Assembly (NCBI GenBank): GCA_020726085.1
Contig: DYTG01000003.1
Location: forward strand, 1 to 41,213
DNA from: Sulfurovum sp.
GTDB taxonomy: Bacteria > Campylobacterota > Campylobacteria > Campylobacterales > Sulfurovaceae
Direction of reading: 5' to 3'
DNA length: 41,213 bases
Below the pieces are notes generated by a model, which searched no databases, was not told the origin of the DNA, and saw only the letters and a program-made list of their open reading frames with translations. Numbering within the stretch: the first letter of the stretch is position 1; each line of letters opens with the position of its first letter. The translations under genes were made by a program, and so were the position numbers. Of this stretch, positions 1 to 9,528 are shown piece after piece.

Positions 1-368
1 GTGTTGGTTTCCTCACTGGGTGGGACCAAAGTTGCATTTTCATTGATTTTATCTACAATTTTATCAATGCTACTATTGTCTTCTACTTCGAGTCCCAATC
101 TATCAATGATAGCTTGTATCTCTTGGCGTGTATCGACATCTTCACGCTCTAAGTCCAAAAGGAAATGGTTAATATCAGCAAGATTATCGGCATTTACACC
201 CTCTACACCTGCATTGGTATAATCTTGTATCGTTGGGGCTGGGTTGCCGTTTTGGGCATAATTAGCCACCTTTGAAATGGCGATTTGTTGGGCGGATGGT
301 TGATTGTCGTTGCACGATGTAGCTATCAGCATCACGGTAATCATCCATAAAATCAAAAGTTTTTTCAT
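1..368 (-). CDS. Putative lipoprotein, N-terminal part only (runs off the left edge)
   Basis: Reverse-strand reading from ATG at 368: MKKLLILWMITVMLIATSCNDNQPSAQQIAISKVANYAQNGNPAPTIQDYTNAGVEGVNADNLADINHFLLDLERED...; signal peptide with lipobox (IATSC); open to the window edge. Not in the supplied ORF track because it is partial. Confidence 0.75.
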   Translation of the reverse strand, partial: MKKLLILWMITVMLIATSCNDNQPSAQQIAISKVANYAQNGNPAPTIQDYTNAGVEGVNADNLADINHFLLDLEREDVDTRQEIQAIIDRLGLEVEDNSSIDKIVDKINENATLVPPSEETN

Positions 369-533
369 CTCAATCTCCTCTTTTTGTTTTGTTGAGTATA
401 ATGTTGCGACAACACACTTTCGGGCTAGGGTTCAAAAAAAATCAATAATGTTTCTTTGCATATAATTATACCCCCCCCTCTTGAAATAAACTTAAAATTT
501 AATAAAGGTGTGAATTGAAATATTGGTTTTGTA

Positions 534-542
534 TGCTATAAT
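534..542 (+). promoter_or_regulatory. Extended -10 promoter (TGcTATAAT) upstream of the PHP phosphatase
   Basis: tatgcTATAATcc about 29 nt before the ATG at 571; T-rich upstream sequence. Confidence 0.5.
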
Positions 543-570
543 CCCCCAATCACACAAGGAGATAGATTTC

Positions 571-1350
571 ATGAGAGTCGATTTGCACAACCATACTGCA
601 AGGTGTAATCATGCCACAGGGACGATTGAGGAGTATATCCAAAGAGCCATTGAGCTAGGAGTGGAGATATACGGCTTTAGCGAACACGCTCCTTTGGAGA
701 TTGATCCCCATTACCGTCTTGACTTTGAGCAGATGCGTGAGTATGAAGCCGATATTTTAAATGCCAAAGCAAAGTATCAAGATCAAATCGATATTCGCTT
801 AGGCTATGAGGTTGATTATTTGCCAAACTATTTAGATGAACGAATTTTAAATGCCAAAGTTGATTATCTCATAGGTTCGGTGCATTTTTTGGACAATTGG
901 GGATTTGATAATCCAGAATTTATCAAAGAGTACCAAAACCGTGATATTGATGCTATTTGGCAAGAGTATTTTGGAGCTATTGAGAGTATGGCTAATACCA
1001 AATACTTTGATATTGTAGGACATTTGGATCTTATCAAAGTCTTTAAATATATGCCCTCATTGCCTATCGAAACGTTGGCACAAAACGCCCTTGAAGCTAT
1101 CAAGGAGGCGAAAATGGCAATAGAGATCAATCCCGCAGGACTACGCAAACCCATAGGAGAGCAATATCCCTCGCGTCAGTTGCTAGAGAGAGTCTATGAG
1201 ATGGGGATTGAGATCACCTTTGGGAGCGATGCACATAGGGTTGTGGATGTTGGATTGGGATACGACGAAGTCACCACTCTTGCTAAAACTATAGGCTTCA
1301 AAGAGGTGGTAGCATTTAAAGATAGGCAAAAAGAGTATTATCCCCTCTAA
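571..1350 (+). CDS. PHP-domain histidinol-phosphatase (HisJ/HisK family)
   Basis: MRVDLHNHTARCNHATGTIEEYI...GFSEHAP...GSVHFLD...DIVGHLDLIK...FGSDAH, a PHP metal-site pattern. Start set at 571, preceded by an AAGGAG-type RBS; the track start at 523 overlaps the promoter. Confidence 0.85.
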   Translation: MRVDLHNHTARCNHATGTIEEYIQRAIELGVEIYGFSEHAPLEIDPHYRLDFEQMREYEADILNAKAKYQDQIDIRLGYEVDYLPNYLDERILNAKVDYLIGSVHFLDNWGFDNPEFIKEYQNRDIDAIWQEYFGAIESMANTKYFDIVGHLDLIKVFKYMPSLPIETLAQNALEAIKEAKMAIEINPAGLRKPIGEQYPSRQLLERVYEMGIEITFGSDAHRVVDVGLGYDEVTTLAKTIGFKEVVAFKDRQKEYYPL

Positions 1351-1775
1351 TGCTCTTCGGGTTTGCTTGTCAAAGCGATGGTTTTGTAAAAATAGCCCAG
1401 CCCTATAAACATAAGCGTGGTACCAATGAGCAGATAAAACGCCAAAAGCATCTGTGTGTGGTCGCCTAGAGCGATTTTAAAGACTGCCATAAGAGTTTCA
1501 ATCGCAAGAGCAATGACAATTGAGATGAGAAATTTGCCCAATACTTTGTATTGTTGGTCATCATAGTGATGAAAAGATTTGACAATCACCTCATATTCAA
1601 AAATCTGTTTGGCAAGGTCGTAAATAGCCAATCCCAAAGTAATAGAGATAATGGATTTAAAAACCTCGTGCAAAATATCTTGATTGGTATCGCCAACAAT
1701 AAGCATACTAAAGACATATCCACCATAAACAATCAACCCAATCAAAACCGCCGCCAAAAGAAACAAACCCAACAT
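1347..1775 (-). CDS. Small integral membrane protein of unknown function
   Basis: 142 aa, about four hydrophobic segments (MLGLFLLAAVLIGLIVYGGYVFSMLIV..., TLGLAIYDLAKQIFE..., FLISIVIALAIETLMAVF..., MLLAFYLLIGTTLMFIGLGYF). Confidence 0.6.
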   Translation of the reverse strand: MLGLFLLAAVLIGLIVYGGYVFSMLIVGDTNQDILHEVFKSIISITLGLAIYDLAKQIFEYEVIVKSFHHYDDQQYKVLGKFLISIVIALAIETLMAVFKIALGDHTQMLLAFYLLIGTTLMFIGLGYFYKTIALTSKPEEH

Positions 1776-2313
1776 ATAGACCGCTTTTTTGCATTTATCA
1801 TAAAGCGAATTCTATTTTATAAGCTTAAGCTTTTCGAGAATTTCAATGAGATTAATATCAAGTTGCAGTTTGACAAAATAGTTGCTTTTATCGCTATCAA
1901 GATGGGTTGTATCCTCTTTGTTTAGAGCATATTATGGGGGCGGATTGATGAAAATCTTTCTCCACTGAGCAGAGTAGCTCGATATAGTCGTGATTTTTAA
2001 GTATGCTGTGTACATTCTCTCTACATTTGCGTGGCAATGACATGATAAGTGTAGAGATAAAATTATCAACCGTGTGGCGATGTTTTTTATAGATATTTAT
2101 AACCTCTTTCGTGGTGTTCTTACAATCATAATGTGCTGTATTTTCAGAAGTATTATAACCAAAATTTATCAAAAAATGGCTATTAGAGCTAATTGCCCTC
2201 CAATAATGAGAAAAAATGCAACACAATTGGCTCTTTTTGAAGCAAAAAAGAGCATTATCTTTTCGTTTGGAATGTTATAAGACAAATTTATAGAATTTTA
2301 ATTAGAGTTGCTA

Positions 2314-2319
2314 TATAAT
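2314..2319 (+). promoter_or_regulatory. -10 element of the bc1 operon
   Basis: gagttgctaTATAATtg, about 36 nt upstream of the Rieske ATG at 2355. Confidence 0.5.
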
Positions 2320-2354
2320 TGTAAATTGAAATTTTACTATTTAAAAGGAAAGAT

Positions 2355-2855
2355 ATGAGTAACAGAAGAGACTTCATGGGTATTGCTCTAGGTGGCTTTA
2401 CCGCTCTTGCAGGTGGTATCCCTGCACTGTATGCGATGAAAAGATCGTGGGATCCGCTTCCAAGCATCAAAGCCGCTGGTTTTACAGAGGTGGATTTAAC
2501 CACAATCTCCGAAAATGAGCTAATAACTGAAAAATGGCGAGGTAAACCTATCTTCATTCTTAAAAAGAGTGCCAATATGCCTCAAGATCCTAGAGATGTC
2601 GTTGCGGGAGGAGCAAGGTATCATGTATCCATTGGCTTGTGTACACATTTGGGGTGTATTCCTGCTTATTTCCCAAGCGAAACGAAGTTTAAGTGCGCTT
2701 GTCACGGTGGCGAGTTTGATGCCAGTGGCAAAAATACCTTTGGCCCTCCCCCTACACCTTTGGTAATCCCCCCATTTAAAGTAGATGGCAACAAGATTGT
2801 CTTAGGCGAAGCAGGACCAGCGTATTTGGAAATGCAAAAAGCTGGAATAGCGTAA
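2355..2855 (+). CDS. petA: Ubiquinol-cytochrome c reductase Rieske iron-sulfur subunit
   Basis: N-terminal SNRRDFMGIALGGFTALAGG (Tat-like), Rieske ligands CTHLGC...CACHGG. Confidence 0.95.
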   Translation: MSNRRDFMGIALGGFTALAGGIPALYAMKRSWDPLPSIKAAGFTEVDLTTISENELITEKWRGKPIFILKKSANMPQDPRDVVAGGARYHVSIGLCTHLGCIPAYFPSETKFKCACHGGEFDASGKNTFGPPPTPLVIPPFKVDGNKIVLGEAGPAYLEMQKAGIA

Positions 2856-2868
2856 GAAAGGAACAAAA

Positions 2869-4104
2869 ATGGCACATTTTGAAAAAGCAAGTTCAATTAC
2901 GGAGTGGTTGGATCAAAGACTCGCTCTCACTACCGTCAAAAAGGTAATAGCATTAGAGTATTGGATTCCCAAAAATATCAATTTCCTATGGGCAATGGGA
3001 ATGGTATTGGCATTTACATTTGCTCTATTGGTTATCTCGGGAATTTTCCTATTGATGTACTATCAACCTAGCGTTGATACTGCCTTTGATAGCGTAAACT
3101 ACACCCTTATGAGTGAAGTTGGATTTGGTTGGCTTTGGAGACATATTCACGGAGTGGCGGCATCGGTGGTCTTTTTGGTCATTTATATCCATATGTTTAC
3201 GGGTATCTATTATGGCTCATACAAAAAAGGTCGTGAGATTATTTGGCTAAGCGGTATGCTTTTGTTTATCGTATTCTCTGCCGAAGCTTTCTCTGGATAC
3301 ATGCTTCCGTGGGGACAAATGAGCTACTGGGCAGGGATGGTAATCACCAATCTTTTTGAAGGTTTCTCTCCCGATATTGCAGGTGGTATTTTGAATGCAC
3401 CTGGACTCGTGGAGTGGATTCGAGGCGATTATGTACCTGGTCAAGCTTTCTTGTCACGATTTTTTATGCTTCACGTGTTGCTTTTGCCACTTGTCATCAT
3501 GGCTCTTATTGCGTTGCACTTTGCAGCACTAAGAATACCTCACGTAAACAACCAAGACGGCGAAGAGTTTGATTATCATGAAGCTGCCAAACTCTACAAA
3601 GAAGGCAATACAAAAGAGTCAAAAGTTATCCCTTTCCAACCTGTATTTTTGAGCAAAGATGTCTTTGTATTGGGTGTCTATCTCATCTTCTTCTTCTATT
3701 TGGTCTTCTATCACTTCAATTTTGCAATGGATCCTGTAAACTTTGACCCAGCCGATGGACTCAAAACTCCTGCACATATCTATCCTGAGTGGTATTTCTT
3801 GTGGTCGTATGAGATTTTACGCCCATTCCCTAAAGATCCTGGACTCATTGCCTTTGGATTTGCTCAAATGGCTTTCTTCTTGTTGCCATTCCTTGATAAG
3901 AGCGATACGGTAGCACCTGCCAATCGAAGAGGTCTTTTTAAGTATTGGTTTTGGATTATGATTGTGGATATGATTGTGCTTACAGTAATGGGCAAACTGC
4001 CACCACAAGGCATTTGGAATCATATTGGTTTGGTAGCTGCAGTAGTCTTTATTGCACTCTTTGTTGCCTTGCCATGGGTTACAAAAAACGAAAATAGAGC
4101 ATAA
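2869..4104 (+). CDS. petB: Cytochrome b subunit of bc1 complex
   Basis: 411 aa polytopic protein with GWLWRHIHGVAAS, GYMLPWGQMSYW, HIYPEWYFLWSYEILR (PEWY motif). Confidence 0.95.
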   Translation: MAHFEKASSITEWLDQRLALTTVKKVIALEYWIPKNINFLWAMGMVLAFTFALLVISGIFLLMYYQPSVDTAFDSVNYTLMSEVGFGWLWRHIHGVAASVVFLVIYIHMFTGIYYGSYKKGREIIWLSGMLLFIVFSAEAFSGYMLPWGQMSYWAGMVITNLFEGFSPDIAGGILNAPGLVEWIRGDYVPGQAFLSRFFMLHVLLLPLVIMALIALHFAALRIPHVNNQDGEEFDYHEAAKLYKEGNTKESKVIPFQPVFLSKDVFVLGVYLIFFFYLVFYHFNFAMDPVNFDPADGLKTPAHIYPEWYFLWSYEILRPFPKDPGLIAFGFAQMAFFLLPFLDKSDTVAPANRRGLFKYWFWIMIVDMIVLTVMGKLPPQGIWNHIGLVAAVVFIALFVALPWVTKNENRA

Positions 4105-4115
4105 GAAGGACGATA

Positions 4116-5051
4116 ATGAAAAACGAATTAAAAATTTTAGGTGTTGTTGTTGTCTTTACGGCTATTCTCTATTGGGGTGTTGAGCCTTTTGCTCACACGC
4201 AAATGCACAAACATGTCGATGGTGAGCATTTTGCCTATTCGGATCTCAATGAGAGTACCAAAAAAGGCAATGTTGAAAACGGCAAAACGCTTGTTATGGG
4301 TGCGGGTGCTTGTACGGGTTGTCACGGTATTCAAGCGGTGGCTCACAAAGCTCCAATGGATGCTGCAACTGCGGTAAGTGCTTACGGTGTTAATCCTCCC
4401 GATCTCTCTACGGCAGGTGGACTCTACAGCGAGAAGTTTTTAGTCAATCTTATCGAAAATCCTGCTCATGCCCTCAAAGTAGAGCATAAGTTTGATGTAG
4501 CAAAAGGCAAAATGCACCCTATGTCCGCATTTTACGGTGCAGGTGGCGACAAAGCACAAGAGATTGCCGATATGGTAGCGTTCCTCAAATCCATCGCTCC
4601 CAAAGAGATTTCTCCCAAAAATGCCTATATGGATGCGTGCGGACGATGTCACGCCAACCGATACGGCAAATTGGATCAGTTGGGACAAACGCCAACTTTC
4701 AAAAGTGAAACGGATACTTTGAAACACAAAGTAGCGGTTTTGGAGTATCAAGATAAACTCAAAGCCTATATGGGTAAATTGCCTCCTGACCTCTCTATCA
4801 TTATAAGAGCTAGAAGCGAACACTTCCTAGAGACATTTGTAGAGAATCCTCAATCGCAGCTCGAAGGTACTTCAATGCCCCGTGTAGGTCTTAGTACCCA
4901 AGGATTTGAGAAAGTCAAAGCCTACCTTACCCAAACAGGAGATCCTAGCAAAACAGCTCGTGAGAAGATTGGACCATGGGTACTGCTCTTTACATTAGTA
5001 TTTACTATTCTTGCTTATCTTTGGAAAAAATCCATGTGGAAAGATCACTAA
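4116..5051 (+). CDS. petC: Diheme cytochrome c subunit of bc1 complex
   Basis: Two haem c motifs, CTGCH and CGRCH; N- and C-terminal TM segments; third gene after petAB. Confidence 0.9.
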   Translation: MKNELKILGVVVVFTAILYWGVEPFAHTQMHKHVDGEHFAYSDLNESTKKGNVENGKTLVMGAGACTGCHGIQAVAHKAPMDAATAVSAYGVNPPDLSTAGGLYSEKFLVNLIENPAHALKVEHKFDVAKGKMHPMSAFYGAGGDKAQEIADMVAFLKSIAPKEISPKNAYMDACGRCHANRYGKLDQLGQTPTFKSETDTLKHKVAVLEYQDKLKAYMGKLPPDLSIIIRARSEHFLETFVENPQSQLEGTSMPRVGLSTQGFEKVKAYLTQTGDPSKTAREKIGPWVLLFTLVFTILAYLWKKSMWKDH

Positions 5052-5074
5052 GATCTAACCACACCCCCTCTACT

Positions 5075-5105
5075 CTCCCCTCCTCTTGATGGGGAGTTTC
5101 TTCTA
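5075..5105 (+). terminator. Possible rho-independent terminator after petC
   Basis: CTCCCC-N10-GGGGAG stem followed by tttctt. Confidence 0.5.
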
Positions 5106-6497
5106 TATCTTCAACTGTGCAATAATCTCAATCAACTCCAATGGAGTCATAGCGTAAGAGTTTTTGGTGTATTGTCTCGAAGCCATAGCGTGCGCAAGAG
5201 AGGCATTAAGCGTAGCATCAAGGGGTGTGTATCCTTGGGCTAGTAGCGAGGCTATCAATCCTGCCAACACATCCCCACTTCCGCCTTTGGCTAAAACAGT
5301 GCTTCCGTGAGGATTGATATAGATTTTTGCTTGATAGGCTATAAGTACATTCGCCCCTTTGAGTAAAAGTACAACATGGGGATAGTGTTGGCTAAAAAGT
5401 TCAACATAATAAAAGCGATTGCTTTGGAGTTGCTTGAGCGAAATATCAACGATAGTGCAAAGCTTGAGAAGCGAAACAAACTCTTTGGGATGGGGAGTCA
5501 CTACGATTTGCTCTTTTTTTAGCAATTTTTTGATTTCATCTTTGTAAAACATATCTGCATCCACAACCATGGGAGTATCAAGCTCTAAAATCTTGCTTAA
5601 ATCAAAATCACCCAATCCCATTCCCAACGCCAACGCACCGCAACGAGAGCCAATAGAGCGTGAATGCATCAGATAGAGAGGAAGATTGGCAGGTTTGTTT
5701 GGACTTACAGCGGTAACCAATCCGCTACCAAAGCCAAAAGCACTCATAGCCGCCATTATTCCCGCCCCCTCTTGCTCCCCTACTATCACATAAACGTGAC
5801 CGTAGCTACCTTTGTGCGTGTTGGCTTTGAGGCGATGGGGCAAACGCATATCGGTTGTTTCAAGCAAAAAAATAGAGGTATCATAGGTTTCATAGAGCTT
5901 TCGAGCGACTCCCAAATGGGCTACTTCAATATCCCCCACATACTCTTTGGCTTTGTCGCTAAAGAGAGATTTTTTCAACGCCCCCATGGTAATGGTTGTG
6001 TGAGCCTCAAAGGCTACTTGTTCGATATTCCCCACACTATCAATCCCCGAAGCTATATCACACGCTATCTTGAAGCCTCCTAGTGCGTTCATTTGCTCTA
6101 TCACTTCAACGGCACGACTATTTAGAGGTTTATTGAGTCCTGTGCCAAAGAGTGCATCAATGATAATATCGTAGCCATCCCCTATCTTTTCAACGATAGA
6201 GATACCCAATTGTTTGCCCCGTTGAAGTTGCAAGATACACATAGGAGATTTCGCCCCAAAAGGCAAATAGAGCGAAACGTTATACTCATCGTGCAGGTGT
6301 CTAGCCACCACTATCCCATCAGCCCCATTATTGCCTACACCGCCAACAATTAAAATAGATTTGTCTTTATCAAAATTAGCAAGAATAAACTCACTAATCC
6401 CCCGTGCCGCATTCTCCATCAAAAGATCTTCTGTTAGACCAAAAGCCTCACAGCAGTGTCTATCGAGTTGGTTTACTTCATGATATACTTTTTGCAC
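5103..6497 (-). CDS. nnr: Bifunctional NAD(P)H-hydrate epimerase / ADP-dependent dehydratase (NnrE-NnrD)
   Basis: YjeF_N features (ILIVGGVGNNGADGIVVARHL) then the carbohydrate-kinase-like dehydratase (HKGSYGHVYVIVGE...VVTPHPKEF...GSTVLAKGGSGDVLAGLI). Confidence 0.92.
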   Translation of the reverse strand: MQKVYHEVNQLDRHCCEAFGLTEDLLMENAARGISEFILANFDKDKSILIVGGVGNNGADGIVVARHLHDEYNVSLYLPFGAKSPMCILQLQRGKQLGISIVEKIGDGYDIIIDALFGTGLNKPLNSRAVEVIEQMNALGGFKIACDIASGIDSVGNIEQVAFEAHTTITMGALKKSLFSDKAKEYVGDIEVAHLGVARKLYETYDTSIFLLETTDMRLPHRLKANTHKGSYGHVYVIVGEQEGAGIMAAMSAFGFGSGLVTAVSPNKPANLPLYLMHSRSIGSRCGALALGMGLGDFDLSKILELDTPMVVDADMFYKDEIKKLLKKEQIVVTPHPKEFVSLLKLCTIVDISLKQLQSNRFYYVELFSQHYPHVVLLLKGANVLIAYQAKIYINPHGSTVLAKGGSGDVLAGLIASLLAQGYTPLDATLNASLAHAMASRQYTKNSYAMTPLELIEIIAQLKI

Positions 6498-6516
6498 GGT
6501 TTAACCTTATTTAATT

Positions 6517-6936
6517 TCAAATCTTATCAATAATCTCTATTACAAAATCCAAATGCCTATTTTCATTGATAAAATCTATTATCAACTCATCTTTTAGTTC
6601 TCTATCTACCATCTCAATCTTTGATAACACTATCTCTTTTAGTCCAGCCAATTTATTCTTAGCAATATCAAAAACCTCATCCTCATCTATGCCAAAATAT
6701 TCATGAATCAAAACATTTCTAAAATTGACAATTTCTCTTTTGCTATTATCAAACAATCCGCCATCAATAAGATTTTTGGTAGCTTAGCCAATGATTTCAA
6801 ACTCTCTTATCACGCTATCCCATGCCATATAGTTGTGCTTTAACGCATCACCGTCATTAAAACTTTTACAAGTCTCTTCTATCTTTGCAATAGCTACTAG
6901 CATATCAAACAAAAAAATTTCTCTAACTCTAGGCAT
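6517..6936 (-). pseudogene. hepT: HepT-like HEPN toxin (DUF86) interrupted by an in-frame TAA at 6784-6786
   Basis: Continuous frame: MPRVREIFLFDMLVAIAKIEETCKSFNDGDALKHNYMAWDSVIREFEIIG*ATKNLIDGGLFDNSKREIVNFRNVLIHEYFGIDEDEV...; HepT-like EIIG(E)A and HEPN RNxLIH motifs. The track lists only the distal part (6517..6756). Confidence 0.8.
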
Positions 6937-7219
6937 AAATCATCTCCTCTTGGACTCTTTTTTTCAAAAAGTTTCTCATACTATCAAGATACCCAATATC
7001 GACACTTTTTTGAAATTGCTCTTCCAAAAAATATTTGGCTTCTACTCGATTAAAATAATCTTTTTTGTCAATCTCTACTATTGCCAAATCAATATCACTA
7101 TCTTCCCTTGCTTCATCTTTTGCATAGCTCCCAAAGAGTGCTATTTTTTTGATACCAAATCTATCATAAAGCTCTTTTTCATGCCCTCTTAAAAAGTCCA
7201 ATATATCTGTTTTTGTCAT
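6929..7219 (-). CDS. mntA: MNT-domain nucleotidyltransferase antitoxin (MntA-like)
   Basis: IALFGSYAKDEAREDSDIDLAIV matches the minimal nucleotidyltransferase GSx10DxD pattern; overlaps the start of hepT by 8 nt. Confidence 0.88.
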   Translation of the reverse strand: MTKTDILDFLRGHEKELYDRFGIKKIALFGSYAKDEAREDSDIDLAIVEIDKKDYFNRVEAKYFLEEQFQKSVDIGYLDSMRNFLKKRVQEEMIYA

Positions 7220-7246
7220 TATCTAATCCTCGCCAAACACATCTTG

Positions 7247-7567
7247 CTATTTCTCCATCTTGGAAATATACTCCGCCAACGCCTCTAGTTCATTGGGACT
7301 TAATCGATTCACTTGCGTACTCATCAATCGCCCCAAACCTACCGTATCAAGTCTGCCTTGTTGGTAGCTTTGGAGCTGGATAAGCGTTGCATTTTTGTCA
7401 TTTCCTGCAATCATGGGGCTAACATTGAGTGCTACTGTTTTGCCATCGCTTCCGTGGCATCCAGCGCACTTTTGGTAGAGTTTTTGGGCATCAACGGTGC
7501 TGTTGTCCTCATTGCCTCCATGGAGGAGTGAAAAAAAGATAACAGTTACGAATGTACTTTGTCTCAC
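7247..7567 (-). CDS. Small monohaem cytochrome c
   Basis: N-terminal signal; CAGCHGSDGK haem motif and a distal Met (LMSTQVNRLSPNELEALAEYIS). Confidence 0.85.
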   Translation of the reverse strand: MRQSTFVTVIFFSLLHGGNEDNSTVDAQKLYQKCAGCHGSDGKTVALNVSPMIAGNDKNATLIQLQSYQQGRLDTVGLGRLMSTQVNRLSPNELEALAEYISKMEK

Positions 7568-7600
7568 TTTGACTCCTTTTTTTTGCGTTGCACTATTATA

Positions 7601-8182
7601 CTAAATTTCTTTTGGGTTTTGGATGGGTTTGCCCTCTAGTATGTCGTGCCATAGCGTGGGACTGCTCCACTCGCTTTGGATTTGCGGTGAAAATTCAATT
7701 TGGGCTACATCAATAGTACCCATACGCTCACTGTGGGCATCTTGGGCAAAGCTTTGCGCATAGCCTGTATCGGTTTCGTGGACAATGATACTATGAACCT
7801 CTACGCCTCTTTCGCCATTGACCATCAGTGTCGTATCAATGATTTTTTCTACCATCAAAAATATCACCCGTGAAAACTGCTCTGCCGATGGACTTATGGG
7901 CAACACAACCCAGCGTTTGGAGTGCTTTTGCATCGCTTCAAGATAGGCTTTGTCGTCTTTGTTCCAGAGTGTAATGGAGTGATCAAAGGCATCTATTAGC
8001 TCTTTGATACGAAGCTTCATCAATCCAAAATCATAGACCATCTGGGCTTCATCAAGGTAGCTTGACTCCAACAAAACCTCTACTTTGTAAGAGTGTCCGT
8101 GGAGATTTTGAGAACATCGCTGCGTCGTACAATGGCGAACGATATGAGCATTTTCAAATTTAAAAAGTTTGCGTATTATCAT
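7601..8182 (-). CDS. queD: 6-carboxytetrahydropterin synthase-like protein (PTPS/QueD family)
   Basis: KFENAHIVRHCTTQRCSQNLHGHSYKVEVLLE; later HETDTGYAQ. Confidence 0.82.
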   Translation of the reverse strand: MIIRKLFKFENAHIVRHCTTQRCSQNLHGHSYKVEVLLESSYLDEAQMVYDFGLMKLRIKELIDAFDHSITLWNKDDKAYLEAMQKHSKRWVVLPISPSAEQFSRVIFLMVEKIIDTTLMVNGERGVEVHSIIVHETDTGYAQSFAQDAHSERMGTIDVAQIEFSPQIQSEWSSPTLWHDILEGKPIQNPKEI

Positions 8183-8246
8183 GGATTAATCTTTCGTGTT
8201 TATTTTGTGATAAAATAGCTAACTTAGGTTTTAAAAAAGGTTAAAA

Positions 8247-8879
8247 ATGCTACTAGCCGACATTGGTAATACCCATTTTCATATTTACGATGGTCATACT
8301 ATCAACCATCTCTCTCATGACGAGGCGATTCAACGCTACAAAGATAAAAAACTGCTCTACATTTGCGTCCATCACGATACGGCTCAAAAGATTGCAAAGA
8401 TTAAAAAATGGAGTGATATTGGGCAGAGATTGAGCATCCAAGGAGAGTATTCTACGATGGGCATTGACCGCAAAGCGTTGTGTTTGTCCAAAAAAAATGG
8501 TATTTTTGTGGATGCAGGAAGTGCTATTACGATCGATGTGGTACGCAATAGCGTCTATCAAGGAGGATGCATATTGCCTGGAGTTCAAGCCTATTTGCAA
8601 AGCTATGAACGCATCTCTCCCGCTCTCAAAACCCAGCTCAACCCCAACGTAACGCTTAAGCGATTGCCTCTTACAACCAAAGATGCGATTAGCTATGGTA
8701 TAATAGCATCCATAAAAGCACTCATATCCAATCTTAAGTATCATGAGCCACTCTATTTCACAGGGGGAGACGGTGCGTTTTTGGCATCGTTTTTCAAAGA
8801 CTCCCTTTGTGATGAAACGCTGATTTTCAAAGGGATACTCAAAGGGCTTAAGCAACATAAAAAAGGAAAAACCAGATGA
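8247..8879 (+). CDS. coaX: Type III pantothenate kinase
   Basis: MLLADIGNTHFHIYDG, MGIDRKALC, GIFVDAGSAITIDVV, YQGGCILPG motifs. Confidence 0.92.
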   Translation: MLLADIGNTHFHIYDGHTINHLSHDEAIQRYKDKKLLYICVHHDTAQKIAKIKKWSDIGQRLSIQGEYSTMGIDRKALCLSKKNGIFVDAGSAITIDVVRNSVYQGGCILPGVQAYLQSYERISPALKTQLNPNVTLKRLPLTTKDAISYGIIASIKALISNLKYHEPLYFTGGDGAFLASFFKDSLCDETLIFKGILKGLKQHKKGKTR

Positions 8880-9502
8880 TAACCGTAGCACTGCCCAAGG
8901 GTAGAATTGCCGAGGAGACGCTCGACATCTTTTCAGAGATTTTTAACAAAAAGTTTGAATTTGAAAATCGAAAATTGATTTTGGAAACGGGAGGATTTAC
9001 GTTTCTCAACGTCAGAAGCCAAGACGTACCCACCTATGTAGAGTACGGAGCGGCGGATATTGGGGTAGTGGGGCTTGATGTGATTGTAGAACAAGAACTT
9101 GATATTATTCAACTTCTTGATATGCAATTGGGACGTTGTAAAGTTTGTATCGGTATCAAAAACGAAGATGAGCTTGATTGGAACAAACCCAATATTAAAG
9201 TCGCTACCAAAATGGAAAATATCGCCAAAAACTACTTCGCCTCCAAAGCGGTGGGGGTTGAGGTGATTAAGCTCTACGGCTCTATCGAATTGGCCCCACT
9301 TATCGGAATGTGCGATGCCATTGTCGATATTGTCGAAACAGGCAATACGATGAGAGAAAACGGACTCAAGGTAGCGCAAGAGATTATGGACTCCTCGGCT
9401 CACCTTATCGCCAACAAAAACAGCTATTACAGCAAAAAAGATGAGATTTTGTCCATCTATGAGCAAATCAAAAAGGTAGTCCAGCGACGTGCAAACTCTT
9501 AA
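8876..9502 (+). CDS. hisG: ATP phosphoribosyltransferase catalytic subunit, short form
   Basis: 208 aa; ITVALPKGRIAEE, YVEYGAADIGVVGLDVI, CDAIVDIVETGNTMRENGL; ATGA overlap with coaX. Confidence 0.93.
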   Translation: MITVALPKGRIAEETLDIFSEIFNKKFEFENRKLILETGGFTFLNVRSQDVPTYVEYGAADIGVVGLDVIVEQELDIIQLLDMQLGRCKVCIGIKNEDELDWNKPNIKVATKMENIAKNYFASKAVGVEVIKLYGSIELAPLIGMCDAIVDIVETGNTMRENGLKVAQEIMDSSAHLIANKNSYYSKKDEILSIYEQIKKVVQRRANS

Positions 9503-9528
9503 ATCCTCACCCCATAAAGGGAAAGGGT

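Noticed and set aside
1-222. Forward ORF in the track (73 aa)
   Set aside because: Antisense to the left-edge lipoprotein, which has a convincing signal peptide and lipobox on the reverse strand.
8253-8891. 212-aa reverse ORF opposite coaX
   Set aside because: Antisense shadow of a gene with clear type III pantothenate kinase motifs; the antisense translation has no recognisable domain.
8933-9466. 177-aa reverse ORF opposite hisG
   Set aside because: Antisense shadow; HisG motifs are unambiguous on the forward strand.
9503-9528. Terminator between the convergent hisG and branching-enzyme genes
   Set aside because: The CCCC/GGG matches do not form a convincing stem with a T-run.
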